Assembly: GCF_019740335.1 (NCBI RefSeq)
Contig: NZ_JAHXZS010000001.1
Coordinates: 1,155,216-1,219,215 of the forward strand
Direction: 5' to 3'
DNA from: Alteraquisediminimonas sediminicola
GTDB lineage: Bacteria > Pseudomonadota > Alphaproteobacteria > Sphingomonadales > Sphingomonadaceae
Length of the DNA stretch: 64,000 nucleotides
Below, piece by piece: positions 1 through 9,715 of this stretch. The first letter of the stretch is position 1, and every line of letters starts with the position of its first letter. Below the pieces are notes generated by a model. The model did not search any database. It was not told where the DNA came from and saw only the letters and a list, made by a program, of their open reading frames with translations. Position numbers and translations under genes: made by a program.

Positions 1-348
1 GGTCAGCGCGGTGTGAACATCATGGAATTCTGCAAGGCTTTCAACGCCGCGACCAGCGACCTTGAAAAGGCCATGCCGATCCCGACGATCATCACCGTCT
101 ATGCGGATCGCAGCTTCTCCTTCATCACGAAGACCCCGCCTGCGACCTTCCTCATCAAGAAGGCGATGAACCTGAAGTCCGGTTCGAAAGAACCCGGCAA
201 GATCTCTGCTGGCACGATCACCCGGTCGAAGCTCGCCGAAATCGCACAGGTCAAGATGGCCGACCTCAATGCCAATGACATTGAAGCCGCCACCAAGATC
301 ATCGAAGGTTCTGCCCGCGCCATGGGCGTCGAAGTAGTGGAGGGTTAA
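1..348 (+). CDS. rplK: 50S ribosomal protein L11, 5' end outside window
   Basis: This is the C-terminal part of ribosomal protein L11, which with L10/L7/L12 builds the GTPase-associated centre of the large subunit. The frame is open from base 1 to a TAA at 346-348, so the start codon lies upstream of the window. The visible residues include the family motifs [19 protein letters not shown] and the [20 protein letters not shown] segment, and end in the usual [12 protein letters not shown] tail. rplA begins 4 bases later, so the two are co-transcribed, as in most bacteria. Identification is secure; only the length cannot be judged. Confidence 0.97.
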   Translation, partial: GQRGVNIMEFCKAFNAATSDLEKAMPIPTIITVYADRSFSFITKTPPATFLIKKAMNLKSGSKEPGKISAGTITRSKLAEIAQVKMADLNANDIEAATKIIEGSARAMGVEVVEG

Positions 349-351
349 TCC

Positions 352-1047
352 ATGGCATTTCAGAGCAAGAAGGCAAAGGCCCTCGCCACGGTCATCGATC
401 GTGAAAAGCTGCATGGCATCGACGAAGCGATTGCCCTGCTGAAGGAAAAGGCTACCTCGAAGTTCGATGAAACCATCGAAATCGCGTTGAACCTTGGTGT
501 CGATCCGCGTCACGCCGACCAGATGGTCCGTGGCGTTGTCACGCTGCCAAAGGGCACCGGCAAGACCGTCCGCGTCGGCGTGTTCGCCCGTGGCGCCAAG
601 GCTGAAGAAGCACTGGCTGCTGGCGCTGACGTCGTTGGCGCAGAAGATCTGCTCGAAATTTGCCAGAACGGCAAAATCGATTTCGATCGCTGCATCGCGA
701 CCCCGGACATGATGGGCCTCGTCGGCCGCTTGGGTAAGATCCTCGGGCCGAAGGGCCTGATGCCGAACCCGAAGCTCGGCACCGTAACCCCGAACGTCGC
801 TGACGCCGTGAAGGCTGCCAAAGGCGGCCAGGTCGAATTCCGCGTCGAAAAGGCCGGTATCGTCCATTCGGGCATCGGCAAGGCCAGCTTCCCGGCTGAA
901 GACCTGCGCGCGAACTTCGACGCATTCGTCGATGCCATCGTCAAGTCCAAGCCTGCTGGCGCCAAGGGCAAGTATCTCCAGAAGATCGCCCTGAGCTCGA
1001 CCATGGGTCCGGGCCTCAAGGTCAATGTCGGCGAAGTCGCCGCCTAA
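352..1047 (+). CDS. rplA: 50S ribosomal protein L1
   Basis: Ribosomal protein L1 (231 aa, normal length) binds 23S rRNA in the mobile L1 stalk and, in many bacteria, represses its own operon by binding the mRNA. The sequence shows the expected core: [14 protein letters not shown] near residue 48, the [21 protein letters not shown] rRNA-binding stretch around 120-141 and [17 protein letters not shown] after it. The ATG follows the rplK stop by 3 bases. A rho-independent terminator lies about 60 bases downstream, so rplKA probably forms a unit separate from rplJL. Confidence 0.98.
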   Translation: MAFQSKKAKALATVIDREKLHGIDEAIALLKEKATSKFDETIEIALNLGVDPRHADQMVRGVVTLPKGTGKTVRVGVFARGAKAEEALAAGADVVGAEDLLEICQNGKIDFDRCIATPDMMGLVGRLGKILGPKGLMPNPKLGTVTPNVADAVKAAKGGQVEFRVEKAGIVHSGIGKASFPAEDLRANFDAFVDAIVKSKPAGAKGKYLQKIALSSTMGPGLKVNVGEVAA

Positions 1048-1106
1048 GCCTTAGCCTGCATTGCCGCGCCAAAGCTGATTTGGCGTGACGATGAACAGAT
1101 AAAGAG

Positions 1107-1142
1107 CCCCCGCCCCGACCTGTTCGGCGCGGGGGTTTTTTA
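1107..1142 (+). terminator. Rho-independent terminator after rplA
   Basis: A CCCCCGC/GCGGGGG stem (1107-1113 with 1129-1135) is followed directly by six T residues. It separates rplKA from rplJL, so rplJL needs its own promoter or read-through. Confidence 0.8.
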
Positions 1143-1445
1143 TGGCAGCGCTGCTGGCTCTTGCCTTCCGCATCGAATCCCGCTAACGCCCGCCTCGTGC
1201 CAGTTCCGCAAGGAATCGGCATATCCGTCCGAGACAGCCGGTGAAGGGGATTTGCCCTTCTTAATTTCCAGCCAAGACGGGGACCGCATTTTTCGCCTGT
1301 AAGTGCTCCATTGCGATGCACCAGTTCAGGCGCGCATTCCCCTCGGACTATAACGCTTACCCTTATGCGGGCAGGATTTCCTGTGCGTGTGCGGGTGGCA
1401 AAAACGGCTGATGGATGGTCCATCAGTTGAAACGTGGAGAATGGC
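1143..1445 (+). promoter_or_regulatory. rplJ leader region
   Basis: About 300 bases without a credible gene lie between the rplA terminator and rplJ. This is where the promoter and the L10-binding autoregulatory leader of rplJL are expected in bacteria. A TATAAC hexamer at 1349-1354 could be a -10 box, but the best upstream -35 match (TTCAGG at 1325-1330) is poor. The last bases carry GGAG at 1436-1439, which sets the rplJ start. I did not derive an L10-binding fold, so the regulatory role rests on position only. Confidence 0.4.
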
Positions 1446-1961
1446 ATGGATCGTGCTCAAAAAGCCGAACTGGTCGCCGAACTGAACCGCACCTTTTCCG
1501 AGGTCGGCGTGGTGGTTGTCACCCGCAATCTCGGCCTGACCGTCGCACAGTCGATGGATCTGCGTAACAAGATGCGTGAAGCCGGTGCCAGCTATCGGGT
1601 AGCAAAGAACAAGCTTGCCAGGATCGCATCAGAAGGCACTGCCTACACGTCGCTCAACGACTTGCTCGTTGGCCCGACGGGTCTGGCATCTTCCGTGGAC
1701 GCGGTGGCTGCCGCTAAGGTTGCCGTCGATTTCGCCAAGACGAACGACAAGCTCGAAATCGTCGGCGGCGCCATGGGGGCAATTGTCCTCGATGTCGATG
1801 GTGTCAAGGCACTCGCTGCACTGCCGTCGCTCGACGAACTGCGCGCCAAGATTGTCGGCCTGGTACAGGCCCCGGCAACCAAGGTCGTCCAGATCGTTCA
1901 GGCGCCTGCTGGCCAGCTGGCCCGCGTCATGGGGGCATATGCCGCCAAGGACGCCGCATAA
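1446..1961 (+). CDS. rplJ: 50S ribosomal protein L10
   Basis: Ribosomal protein L10 (171 aa from this start) anchors the L7/L12 dimers to the ribosomal stalk. The protein begins MDRAQKAELVAEL and contains the family segments VVVTRNLGLTV and RNKMREAGASYRVAKNKLA, with the C-terminal helix (VVQIVQAPAGQLARV) that holds L7/L12. A GTG in frame at 1434 would add four residues, but it overlaps the GGAG Shine-Dalgarno sequence that sits 6 bases before the ATG at 1446, so the ATG is preferred. rplL follows after 63 bases. Confidence 0.96.
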   Translation: MDRAQKAELVAELNRTFSEVGVVVVTRNLGLTVAQSMDLRNKMREAGASYRVAKNKLARIASEGTAYTSLNDLLVGPTGLASSVDAVAAAKVAVDFAKTNDKLEIVGGAMGAIVLDVDGVKALAALPSLDELRAKIVGLVQAPATKVVQIVQAPAGQLARVMGAYAAKDAA

Positions 1962-2024
1962 GCTTTGCGACCTGTTGAACTGAACTGAACTTATTGGGCT
2001 TTATCGCCCGCATGGAGACTTAAA

Positions 2025-2396
2025 ATGGCTGATCTGAACAAAATCGTTGATGACCTTTCCGCTCTGACCGTTCTCGAAGCTGCTGAGCTTTCGAAGCTGC
2101 TCGAAGAAAAGTGGGGCGTTTCGGCTGCTGCTGCTGTTGCAGTTGCTGGCCCGGCTGCTGCCGCTGCCCCGGCTGCTGAAGAGCAGAGCGAATTCGACGT
2201 GATCCTGACCGGCGACGGCGGCAACAAGATTGCCGTCATCAAGGAAGTCCGCGCCATCACCGGCCTGGGCCTGACCGAAGCCAAGGCTGCTGTTGAAGCT
2301 GCACCGAAGGCGATCAAGGAAGGCGTGTCGAAGGACGAAGCCCAGAAGGTTAAGGCGCAGCTCGAAGCTGCTGGTGCGACCGTCGAACTCAAGTAA
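2025..2396 (+). CDS. rplL: 50S ribosomal protein L7/L12
   Basis: L7/L12 (123 aa) is the multicopy stalk protein that recruits translational GTPases. It shows the N-terminal dimerisation helix, an Ala/Pro-rich hinge at about residues 36-55 and the globular C-terminal domain with the [22 protein letters not shown] signature. A terminator follows within 40 bases. In most bacteria rpoB comes next; here the next gene is an unrelated membrane protein on the opposite strand, so rpoBC must be elsewhere. Confidence 0.98.
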   Translation: MADLNKIVDDLSALTVLEAAELSKLLEEKWGVSAAAAVAVAGPAAAAAPAAEEQSEFDVILTGDGGNKIAVIKEVRAITGLGLTEAKAAVEAAPKAIKEGVSKDEAQKVKAQLEAAGATVELK

Positions 2397-2433
2397 GAGT
2401 TTATCGGTCAGGCATCTGCCTGATTTCAAGAAC

Positions 2434-2473
2434 AACGGGCGGCTCTCACATCGAGGGTCGCCCGTTTTCTTTT
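2434..2473 (+). terminator. Rho-independent terminator after rplL
   Basis: AACGGGCG (2434-2441) pairs with CGCCCGTT (2459-2466), followed by a T-rich tract. It ends the rplJL transcript. Confidence 0.8.
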
Positions 2474-2485
2474 GGGGCATCATTC

Positions 2486-2519
2486 CTTCGTCATTCCCGC
2501 CTATGCGGGAATGACGAAG
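2486..2519. repeat. Perfect 15-bp inverted repeat
   Basis: Fifteen bases at 2486-2500 are the exact reverse complement of 2505-2519 with a CTAT loop between them. The core, CATTCCCGC / GCGGGAATG, resembles the short palindromic repeats dispersed in many proteobacterial genomes. It lies between the ends of the convergent rplL and YoaK-like genes. It has no T-tract of note, so a dispersed repeat is more likely than a terminator. Confidence 0.6.
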
Positions 2520-2552
2520 CGGGAGGCATATAATATAGGGACAGCCCCGCCC

Positions 2553-3194
2553 CTAAAACGCCACCCTCTGCCGCCAGCGCCAAAATGTCAGCCCCCCGGC
2601 CAATGCCGCCGCGACCCACAGGCTGTTCATGCCCCAGAGTGGATGCACCAACGCCCCGATGATCGCGCCACCGGACAGGCCGGACCACAATAACAGATAC
2701 GGCACCCACTCCCAACGCGGCCCGCCCATCAGCGCCGCCCCCAGCCTTTGCCCGAGCTTCACCAATGCGCCGGTCATATAAGTAAGGCCGATCGACACCT
2801 CGCCATCGCGTTCAAAGGCGGTGTTCTCCACCCCCATCGCAAACGCCATGCCATAGAGCGCCGACAATCTCAGCCCCAAGGCCTGCGCAATCGCCGCAAG
2901 GCACAAGATCAAAGTCAACAACGCCAAGGACACGAGCTTGCCATATGTCGGGGTTGCGCGTCGCCGCGCCATCGTCCCCATCGTAACGCCGCCGACAAAG
3001 GTCGCGATCAGTGTCCCTGCCCGCAGCGCATCCGCCGCATGGGTCGCGACCCCGACCGCGAGCCGCGTCGAATTACCGCTCATGAAGGAAACGAAAAAAC
3101 CGCCGAGTTCGAGAAAACCAAGCGCATCAATATAGCCTGCCAAGGCGGCCAACAGCACCGCCAGCGTCCAGCTCTGGCGATCAAGCCGATGCAT
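2553..3194 (-). CDS. YoaK/DUF1275 family membrane protein
   Basis: A 213-residue integral membrane protein of the DUF1275 (YoaK) family, whose transport substrate is unknown. The family features are visible: an N-terminal GYIDALGFLELGGFFVSFMSGN segment around residues 20-41 and about six hydrophobic helices, ending in a short basic tail. Its start overlaps the end of the upstream methyltransferase-like gene by 14 bases, so the two are read from one mRNA. The family call is confident; no function can be stated. Confidence 0.85.
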   Translation of the reverse strand: MHRLDRQSWTLAVLLAALAGYIDALGFLELGGFFVSFMSGNSTRLAVGVATHAADALRAGTLIATFVGGVTMGTMARRRATPTYGKLVSLALLTLILCLAAIAQALGLRLSALYGMAFAMGVENTAFERDGEVSIGLTYMTGALVKLGQRLGAALMGGPRWEWVPYLLLWSGLSGGAIIGALVHPLWGMNSLWVAAALAGGLTFWRWRQRVAF

Positions 3195-3936
3195 TACTCT
3201 GGCTATTTTGACATTGCCCGATCAACGTACCCTTGATCCCCGCGCGACGGCTCCAGCGGAAATGAGGCCACGCCTTAGCCCAACGCCCGGCCACAATCCG
3301 TTCGCCGGGCCGCGCCGCATCATCCAGCATGATCGTGCCGCCCGGTGCGACCTGATCGAACAGGCAGGATGCCGATCCGCGCACCAACGGGTGCAACGTC
3401 CAAGGCGGGCCATCGATCACCAGCAGGTCGATATTTTGCGGCACATCGGACAAATCATACCAGATGCCCGGCCATGGGGCCACCGCCGGGATCAGCGGGG
3501 CATGATGCAATTCGGAATGAATGTCGTGGCTCAGCAACCAGCGTCTGGTGGATTCGACAAATTCGAGATGCTGATCAAAACTGACCAACTGCCCGCCGCC
3601 ATGAAGTTGCAACGCACGCCCCAGCACCAGCGAGGATGCGCCACAGCCCAGTTCCATCACCATTTGCGGGCGATGTGCCTCGATATGATCGACAAGATAA
3701 TGGAGGAAGCCGACATCGGCCTTCCAGCTCCCCAAATTGGGCAAGGCATCCATCGGCAGATCAAGCCGCCGCAACAGCGCCTCTTTATCCCGCAAACGGC
3801 CACCCCAAAGGCTTTTCAACAGCCACGGCCATTGGACCGCCCCCACGGCCAACAGCCACAACCAATCCCGCCAGTCGCGCCGCCACTCGGCATTACCTGT
3901 CAGGGGTAAAAAGGCAGTGGCTTCACGGCTGGTCAA
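3181..3936 (-). CDS. Class I SAM-dependent methyltransferase-like protein
   Basis: A 251-residue protein whose central part has a Rossmann-type SAM-binding fold: MVMELGCGASSLVLGRAL (motif I) near residue 93, an acidic LVSFDQ segment after it, LLVIDGPP near residue 173 and GGTIMLDDA near 199. The N-terminal 40 residues are hydrophobic and Trp-rich and could associate with the membrane. The acceptor is not predictable; similar proteins often sit in glycan or lipid modification loci. It overlaps the following YoaK-like gene and lies 5 bases after the stop of purA on the same strand, so it may be in the hisZ-purA transcript. Confidence 0.7.
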   Translation of the reverse strand: MTSREATAFLPLTGNAEWRRDWRDWLWLLAVGAVQWPWLLKSLWGGRLRDKEALLRRLDLPMDALPNLGSWKADVGFLHYLVDHIEAHRPQMVMELGCGASSLVLGRALQLHGGGQLVSFDQHLEFVESTRRWLLSHDIHSELHHAPLIPAVAPWPGIWYDLSDVPQNIDLLVIDGPPWTLHPLVRGSASCLFDQVAPGGTIMLDDAARPGERIVAGRWAKAWPHFRWSRRAGIKGTLIGQCQNSQSNASA

Positions 3937-3941
3937 ATGGA

Positions 3942-5231
3942 TTAATCCTCAAATGGGTCGCGTACGAGGATCGTATCTTCACGTTCCGGCGAGGTCGAGA
4001 CCAAAGCGACCGGGCATTGGATCAGCTCTTCCACCCGACGGATATATTTGATCGCCTGTGCGGGTAGATCGGCCCAGCTTCTGGCGCCAGCGGTCGATTC
4101 CGACCAGCCCGGCATTTCCTCGTAAATAGGCTCGACCCGCGCCTGATCGGACGCATGCGGCGGGAGATAGTCATAGATCTTGCCGTCGAGCTTATAGCCC
4201 GTGCAGATCTTCAACGTGTCAAAGCCATCGAGTACATCGAGCTTGGTCAGCGCAATGCCCGTGATGCCGCTGACCGCTGCCGACTGGCGCACCAGCACGG
4301 CATCAAACCAGCCGCACCGACGCTTGCGCCCGGTGACGGTGCCGAATTCATGGCCGCGCTCACCCAGACGTTGCCCGGTCTCATCTTCCAATTCCGTCGG
4401 GAACGGGCCGGAACCCACGCGGGTCGTATAGGCCTTGACGATCCCCAGCACGAACCCGACCGCCGATGGGCCAAGGCCCGAACCACCCGATGCAGTGCCA
4501 GCGATGGTGTTGGACGAGGTCACAAACGGATAGGTGCCGTGATCGATATCGAGCAGCACGCCCTGCGCGCCTTCAAACAGGATACGCTTGCCCTGCTTGC
4601 GCGCCTCATTCAGGCCCACCCATACCGGCTTGGCATAAGGCAGCAGGAATTCGGCGATTGCGCGCAATTCCGCGACAATCGCGGCGCGATCGATCGGCGG
4701 ATGACCGAAACCGGCGCGCAGCGCATCATGATGCGCGCAAATGCGATCAAGCTGCGGCTCCAGATCATCAAGATGGGCAAGGTCGCACACGCGGATCGAG
4801 CGACGGCCCACCTTGTCTTCATAAGCCGGGCCGATGCCGCGACGGGTCGTGCCGATCTTGCCCGCGCCCGATGCATCTTCGCGCAACCCATCAAGATCGC
4901 GGTGGAACGGCAGAATCAACGGCGCGGTTTCGGCGACATGGAGATTATCCGGGCTGATGTTCACGCCCTGCCCCGCCAGCTTCGCCACTTCATCGCGGAA
5001 ATGCCAAGGATCAAGCACGATGCCATTGCCGATCACCGACAAAGTGCCGCGCACGATGCCGCTTGGCAGCAGCGACAATTTATAGGTCGTGCCATCGACC
5101 ACCAACGTATGCCCGGCATTATGCCCGCCCTGAAAGCGCACCACCACATCTGCGCGGCTGGCCAGCCAGTCGACAATCTTGCCCTTGCCTTCATCGCCCC
5201 ATTGGGCACCGATAACCGTTACGTTCGCCAC
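3942..5231 (-). CDS. purA: Adenylosuccinate synthetase
   Basis: PurA joins IMP and aspartate using GTP to form adenylosuccinate, the first committed step to AMP. The 429-residue protein has the normal length. It carries the GDEGKGK nucleotide loop at residues 12-18 with the catalytic Asp13, QGGHNAGHT with the catalytic His41, the [15 protein letters not shown] segment near 130 and [10 protein letters not shown] near 300. It starts 5 bases after hisZ ends, so hisZ-purA form an operon that links histidine and purine metabolism. Confidence 0.98.
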   Translation of the reverse strand: MANVTVIGAQWGDEGKGKIVDWLASRADVVVRFQGGHNAGHTLVVDGTTYKLSLLPSGIVRGTLSVIGNGIVLDPWHFRDEVAKLAGQGVNISPDNLHVAETAPLILPFHRDLDGLREDASGAGKIGTTRRGIGPAYEDKVGRRSIRVCDLAHLDDLEPQLDRICAHHDALRAGFGHPPIDRAAIVAELRAIAEFLLPYAKPVWVGLNEARKQGKRILFEGAQGVLLDIDHGTYPFVTSSNTIAGTASGGSGLGPSAVGFVLGIVKAYTTRVGSGPFPTELEDETGQRLGERGHEFGTVTGRKRRCGWFDAVLVRQSAAVSGITGIALTKLDVLDGFDTLKICTGYKLDGKIYDYLPPHASDQARVEPIYEEMPGWSESTAGARSWADLPAQAIKYIRRVEELIQCPVALVSTSPEREDTILVRDPFED

Positions 5232-5236
5232 GAATG

Positions 5237-6319
5237 TCAGTCTTTCTTGATCGGGACGGCCTTGCCGTCGGTCAAAATATGCGTGCAGATCTGGGCTTGC
5301 GCCGTATCTTCTTCGGTCAGCGCCGCGACCGTCACCCAGCCATCGGCCCGATATTGGGCCGCGACAGCCGCCGTCGTGCCAACCGGCAGGAACAAGCGGC
5401 GACGATCACCACGCGCAAGGCCTGCATCAATCAGCGGATCAATAAAAGCGGAAAAACCGACCGCTGGTTCCGCGCCGTTGAAATAGGTCCCGCCGCGCCC
5501 GATTTCACCGGTTGCGAGCGGCGAATAAAGCGAGAAGCCAAGCCAGCTTTGATATTCAAAGCCATGGCGTTCAGTCGGATCAAGCGTGATCGTGATGTCG
5601 GACGGCAGCAAGGCGACAATCGCCTCAATCCGCGCCAGCCGATCCGCCAGCAAGCCCTGCACATCAAACGCCCGTAATTTGCCAATCGCCGCAGCGACCG
5701 GGCCTGCCGCCTCGATCAACGGGGCATAGGCATTCGGCACGGCAGCCACATCCTTTGCATCCAGCCGCGCTTTCAACAGCGCAACATCATCGACCGGCAG
5801 TGGGCCAATGGCCAACAGATCGATCACATCCGGCATGTTGAGATCAAGCGTCAGGCCCGTGACCCCCGCCTGCCGCAGGCCATCGATGGCCGCATTGATG
5901 ATTTCAGCTACCGCCGCGACCGAATCGGCCCCGATCAATTCGGCCCCGACCTGCATCATTTCGCGTTCGGGACGCAATTGCCCAGCCTTCAACTTCACCA
6001 CCGGCCCGCCATAAGACAGGCGCACCGGGCGCGGATGATGGCCCATGCGATTGGTTGCAATCCGCCCGATCTGGCCGGTCATATCCGAACGGACCGCCAT
6101 GGTTTCACCCGATGCCGGATCGACAAAACGCAGCAAATCCCGGCCACTGACGTGCAGACCCGCCGTCAACGTCGCCTCGAATTCGGCCAAGGGCGGTTGC
6201 ACCCGTTCATAGCCATAGCCGGCCACAGCATCGAGGATGATACGCACGAGACGCGCCGAGGCATCGGCCTCGGGCGGCAGGCGGTCACGAAAGCCGGTTG
6301 GCAACAGGGCATTGGTCAT
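5237..6319 (-). CDS. hisZ: ATP phosphoribosyltransferase regulatory subunit
   Basis: HisZ (360 aa) is a catalytically inactive relative of histidyl-tRNA synthetase that partners the short-form HisG in the first step of histidine synthesis. The class II synthetase-like fold is recognisable: [12 protein letters not shown] at the N terminus, a motif-2-like region ([22 protein letters not shown]) around residues 85-106, and [12 protein letters not shown] / GRGGTYF further on. The length and the absence of an anticodon-binding domain fit HisZ rather than HisS. hisG is not in the window. purA follows immediately. Confidence 0.92.
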   Translation of the reverse strand: MTNALLPTGFRDRLPPEADASARLVRIILDAVAGYGYERVQPPLAEFEATLTAGLHVSGRDLLRFVDPASGETMAVRSDMTGQIGRIATNRMGHHPRPVRLSYGGPVVKLKAGQLRPEREMMQVGAELIGADSVAAVAEIINAAIDGLRQAGVTGLTLDLNMPDVIDLLAIGPLPVDDVALLKARLDAKDVAAVPNAYAPLIEAAGPVAAAIGKLRAFDVQGLLADRLARIEAIVALLPSDITITLDPTERHGFEYQSWLGFSLYSPLATGEIGRGGTYFNGAEPAVGFSAFIDPLIDAGLARGDRRRLFLPVGTTAAVAAQYRADGWVTVAALTEEDTAQAQICTHILTDGKAVPIKKD

Positions 6320-6383
6320 AGCGGGGGCCTTTTAGCAGCTTCATGCCAAAGGGGAACCTCTGGCATGAAGTCGCCGACACGCA

Positions 6384-7967
6384 TCAGAATTTAAGGGCCT
6401 TGACCGTCTTCACGCCGGGCAGCTTGCTGGCTGCGCCAAGAACGGTTTCAGGAATGGCGGCATCCATCGACAGCAGCAGAATGGCTTCGCCACCCGCCGA
6501 ACGACGACCCAGATGGAAGGTGCCGATGTTCAGCCCTGCCTCACCGAGCAACGACCCCACCCGGCCAATAAAGCCCGGCGCATCTTCGTTGACGATATAG
6601 AGCATGTCGCCATCAAGATCGGCTTCGACCTTGATCCCGAACATTTCGACAAGGCGCGGCTGGCCATTGCCGAACAATGTCCCGGCCACCGACTTTTCGC
6701 CATCGGCGGTATGGACCGAGACGCGGACCAACGTATGATAATCGCCTTCGCGGTCATGGCGGACTTCACGGACATCAAGGCCGCGTTCCTTCGCCATATA
6801 GGGCGCGTTGACCATGTTCACCGTGTCGGAATAACGACGCATCAGGCCCGCCAGCACGGCGGCCGTGATCGGCTTGATGTTGAGCTGGGCCGCCGCACCT
6901 TCGACTTCGACGTCGATCTTGGTCAGGCTGTCATGCGCAAGCTGGCCGACCAATGACCCAAGCTTTTCCGCCAGCGCCATATAAGGACGCAGCTTCGGCG
7001 CTTCTTCCGCCGACAGAGACGGCATGTTGAGCGCGTTGGTCACGCCGCCATTGACGAGATAATCGGCCATCTGTTCGGCCACCTGCAACGCGACATTGAC
7101 CTGTGCTTCATTGGTCGATGCGCCCAGATGCGGCGTGCAGATGAAGTTCGGCGTGCCAAACAACGGCGATGCCTTGGCAGGCTCTTCGACGAACACGTCG
7201 AGTGCCGCGCCACCGACATGGCCCGAATCAAGCGCGTCCTTCAACGCTGCTTCATCCACCAGACCACCGCGCGCGCAATTGATGATGCGCACGCCCTTTT
7301 TGCACTTGGCGATATTGTCGCGGCTCAGGATATTGCGCGTCTGATCCGTCAGCGGCGTATGCAGCGTGATGAAATCCGCCTTGCCGAGCAACGTATCGAG
7401 ATCCGCCTTTTCCACGCCCATTTCAATCGCGCGTTCCGGAGTCAGGAACGGATCGAATGCGACGACCTTCATCTTGAGGCCGAGCGCGCGGCTGGCGACG
7501 ATCGAACCGATGTTGCCCGCGCCGATCAGACCCAGGGTCTTGCCGGTCACTTCGACACCCATGAAGCGGTTCTTTTCCCATTTGCCCGCCTGTGTCGACA
7601 AATCGGCTTCCGGGATCTGACGCGCCAGCGCGAACATCAGCGCAATCGCATGTTCGGCGGTCGTGATCGAATTGCCGAACGGGGTGTTCATCACCACCAC
7701 GCCCTGCGCCGATGCGGCAGGAATATCGACATTGTCGACACCGATACCGGCGCGACCAATGACCTTCAAATTCGTCGCAGCGTCGAGAATTTCCTTCGTC
7801 ACCCGGGTCGAAGAACGAATCGCGAGACCATCATATTGACCGATAATCGCGATCAGTTCTTCCGGGGTCTTGCCGGTGATGACATCGACATCGCAACCGC
7901 GCTCCGCGAAAATCTTGGCGGCATTCGGGTCCATCTTGTCGGAAATAAGGACTTTAGGCTTGGTCAT
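6384..7967 (-). CDS. serA: D-3-phosphoglycerate dehydrogenase
   Basis: SerA oxidises 3-phosphoglycerate to 3-phosphohydroxypyruvate with NAD, opening serine synthesis. The 527-residue protein is the long form: substrate domain, NAD domain with GAGNIG at residues 149-154, catalytic Arg233 (NCARGG), Glu near 262 and His280 (CTPHLGAST), then an intervening domain from about 320 and a C-terminal ACT domain from about 455 that probably binds serine for feedback control. It lies 107 bases downstream of serC and is probably co-transcribed with it. Confidence 0.97.
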   Translation of the reverse strand: MTKPKVLISDKMDPNAAKIFAERGCDVDVITGKTPEELIAIIGQYDGLAIRSSTRVTKEILDAATNLKVIGRAGIGVDNVDIPAASAQGVVVMNTPFGNSITTAEHAIALMFALARQIPEADLSTQAGKWEKNRFMGVEVTGKTLGLIGAGNIGSIVASRALGLKMKVVAFDPFLTPERAIEMGVEKADLDTLLGKADFITLHTPLTDQTRNILSRDNIAKCKKGVRIINCARGGLVDEAALKDALDSGHVGGAALDVFVEEPAKASPLFGTPNFICTPHLGASTNEAQVNVALQVAEQMADYLVNGGVTNALNMPSLSAEEAPKLRPYMALAEKLGSLVGQLAHDSLTKIDVEVEGAAAQLNIKPITAAVLAGLMRRYSDTVNMVNAPYMAKERGLDVREVRHDREGDYHTLVRVSVHTADGEKSVAGTLFGNGQPRLVEMFGIKVEADLDGDMLYIVNEDAPGFIGRVGSLLGEAGLNIGTFHLGRRSAGGEAILLLSMDAAIPETVLGAASKLPGVKTVKALKF

Positions 7968-8074
7968 GTTGCTTAACTCCTCTGGGGAGAGTTCCCGTTT
8001 GAATGGGGAAAACTGATCTGAAGACAGATAATCTGCGCCCCCGCCTCACACACATGGAGGGAGGGCGCAGGCAA

Positions 8075-9202
8075 TTATTTGGCGTGCAATGTCGCCCAGG
8101 CCCAATCGAACCACGGGCCGAGCGCCTCGACATCCGCCGTGTTCACGGTCGCGCCGCACCAGATCCGCAGGCCCGGCGGGGCATCGCGATAACCGGCAAT
8201 GTCATAGGCCGCATCTTCGGCTTCCAACAGACCGGCGAATTTCTTGATCAGTGCTTCATCCGCGCCCTCGACCGTCAAACAGACCGAGGTGGTGGAGCGT
8301 ATCGCCGGATCAGCCGCGAGATGGCCAAGCCAGCTGCGTTCTTCGACAATCTTACCAAGCGCCGCCGCATTCGCATTGGAACGCGCCTTCAGGCCTTCCA
8401 GCCCGCCGACCGACTTCGCCCATTCGAGCGCGAAGATCACGTCTTCGACTGCCAGCATGGACGGGGTGTTGATCGTTTCGCCCTTGAACACGCCTTCGGT
8501 CAGCTTGCCCTTGGACACAAGGCGGAACACCTTGGGCAAAGGCCATGCCGGCGTGAAGGTTTCGAGCCGTTCGACCGCGCGCGGGCCGAGGACCAGCACG
8601 CCATGCGCGCCCTCGCCGCCCAGCACCTTCTGCCAGGAGAAGGTCACGACATCGAGCTTGTCCCAAGGCATGTCATAGGCGAACACCGCCGAGGTCGCGT
8701 CGCAGATCGTCAGGCCTTCACGGTCATCGGCAATCCAGTCGCCATTGGGCACGCGCGCGCCAGAGGTCGTGCCGTTCCAAGTGAAGACGACGTCATCCTT
8801 AAAGTTGACGGCGGAAAGATCGGGGATTTCACCATAAGGCGCGTTCAACACCGTGGCGTTGAGCTTCAATTGCTTGTTGACGTCCGTCACCCAGCCTTCG
8901 CCAAAGCTTTCCCACGCCATCATCGTCACACCGCGGGCGCTCAACATCGTCCACAGCGCCATTTCGACAGCACCGGTATCCGACCCCGGCACAATGCCGA
9001 TGCGGTGGGTGTCCGGCACGCCGAGCACTTCGCGGGTAAGGTCGATCGCAAGTTGAAGACGCGCTTTACCGATCTTGGCACGGTGAGACCGGCCCAGCGA
9101 TTCGGTAGCGAGTTTGGAGGCGTCCCAGCCCGGCGGTTTCGCACAAGGGCCAGAAGAGAAAAACGGACGAGCCGGCTTAGAGGCAGGTGTATTCACAGTC
9201 AT
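8075..9202 (-). CDS. serC: Phosphoserine aminotransferase
   Basis: SerC transfers an amino group from glutamate to 3-phosphohydroxypyruvate, giving phosphoserine. The 375-residue protein belongs to the alphaproteobacterial branch, with [12 protein letters not shown] at the N terminus, a PGSDTGAVE segment near residue 72, and the PLP-binding lysine at about 192 in [15 protein letters not shown]. It heads the serC-serA unit, and a GC-rich structured leader with a candidate promoter lies directly in front of it. Confidence 0.95.
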   Translation of the reverse strand: MTVNTPASKPARPFFSSGPCAKPPGWDASKLATESLGRSHRAKIGKARLQLAIDLTREVLGVPDTHRIGIVPGSDTGAVEMALWTMLSARGVTMMAWESFGEGWVTDVNKQLKLNATVLNAPYGEIPDLSAVNFKDDVVFTWNGTTSGARVPNGDWIADDREGLTICDATSAVFAYDMPWDKLDVVTFSWQKVLGGEGAHGVLVLGPRAVERLETFTPAWPLPKVFRLVSKGKLTEGVFKGETINTPSMLAVEDVIFALEWAKSVGGLEGLKARSNANAAALGKIVEERSWLGHLAADPAIRSTTSVCLTVEGADEALIKKFAGLLEAEDAAYDIAGYRDAPPGLRIWCGATVNTADVEALGPWFDWAWATLHAK

Positions 9203-9287
9203 GTAATGCTTCTCCTTACAGAGAGCTGCGCGGCGTTGGGACCGCGTGGCCCGGGGCTGCTCATAAGGGAAGGTGGCGGAATGTCAA
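9203..9287 (-). promoter_or_regulatory. serC promoter and candidate serC-type leader RNA
   Basis: On the minus strand TTGACA (9287-9282) is followed after 16 bases by TATGAG (9265-9260), a fair sigma-70 promoter. The resulting leader would be only about 50 bases and can form a small hairpin (GGGCC...GGTCCC) and a wider GAGC...GCTC closure before the AAGGAG ribosome site. A short conserved RNA, the serC motif, is known at exactly this place in alphaproteobacterial serC-serA operons. I could not compare it with the motif consensus, so the assignment rests on position and the presence of structure. Confidence 0.45.
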
Positions 9288-9312
9288 TTTATGATTAGTC
9301 TCTTTTGTTAGC

Positions 9313-9535
9313 CCCTCAAGCGCCGGGCGCGGGCATCCGCCCGCTTGGCTACGCGCCAATAAGGCGCGGCGACCGTTCGGCCTTGCGGCTGCTCACACAG
9401 CCGTTGGTGGGGGATTGCGAGGTCAGCCCTTGGAAGTTGCCACCAACGGCGCGCAGCGCCGCAAGCGCGAACGCGCGCCCGAGCTTATTGCGAGGAAGCC
9501 AAGCGGGCGGATGCCCGCGCCCGGCGTTTGAGGGA
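9313..9535. repeat. Palindromic intergenic repeat, paired copy (arms A-B)
   Basis: A GC-rich stretch of about 223 bases whose outer 32 bases on each side are nearly perfect reverse complements (9317-9348 with 9499-9530). Inner parts match less well, and the middle has CCGTTGGTGG facing CCACCAACGG. The left arm carries a CCAATAAGGCGCGGCG block (type A) and the right arm a CGAGCTTATTGCGAGGAAG block (type B). Related sequences occur at 19599-19695 and 21941-22164. Confidence 0.8.
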
Positions 9536-9546
9536 CTAAAACAAAC

Positions 9547-9566
9547 AGAGGTATTATAATACCTCT
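9547..9566. promoter_or_regulatory. Perfect 20-bp palindrome upstream of rplM
   Basis: Ten bases at 9547-9556 (AGAGGTATTA) are the exact reverse complement of the next ten (TAATACCTCT). It sits just outside the repeat unit and 150 bases before rplM. It contains TATAAT in its centre and could be an operator or a weak hairpin; no regulator can be named. Confidence 0.45.
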
Positions 9567-9715
9567 TCTAAAACGCACGGTTTTGCTTGACTTTAACACC
9601 CCTAAACGTCATTGGAGCCCATCGCCGCCGTTCGGATTTGTCCGGGCGGCTTGATTTTTTAGTCGCATCCCCATGAATTTTGCGGGATTGCGGTCAACCA
9701 TGAGGGTCAAGAGCC

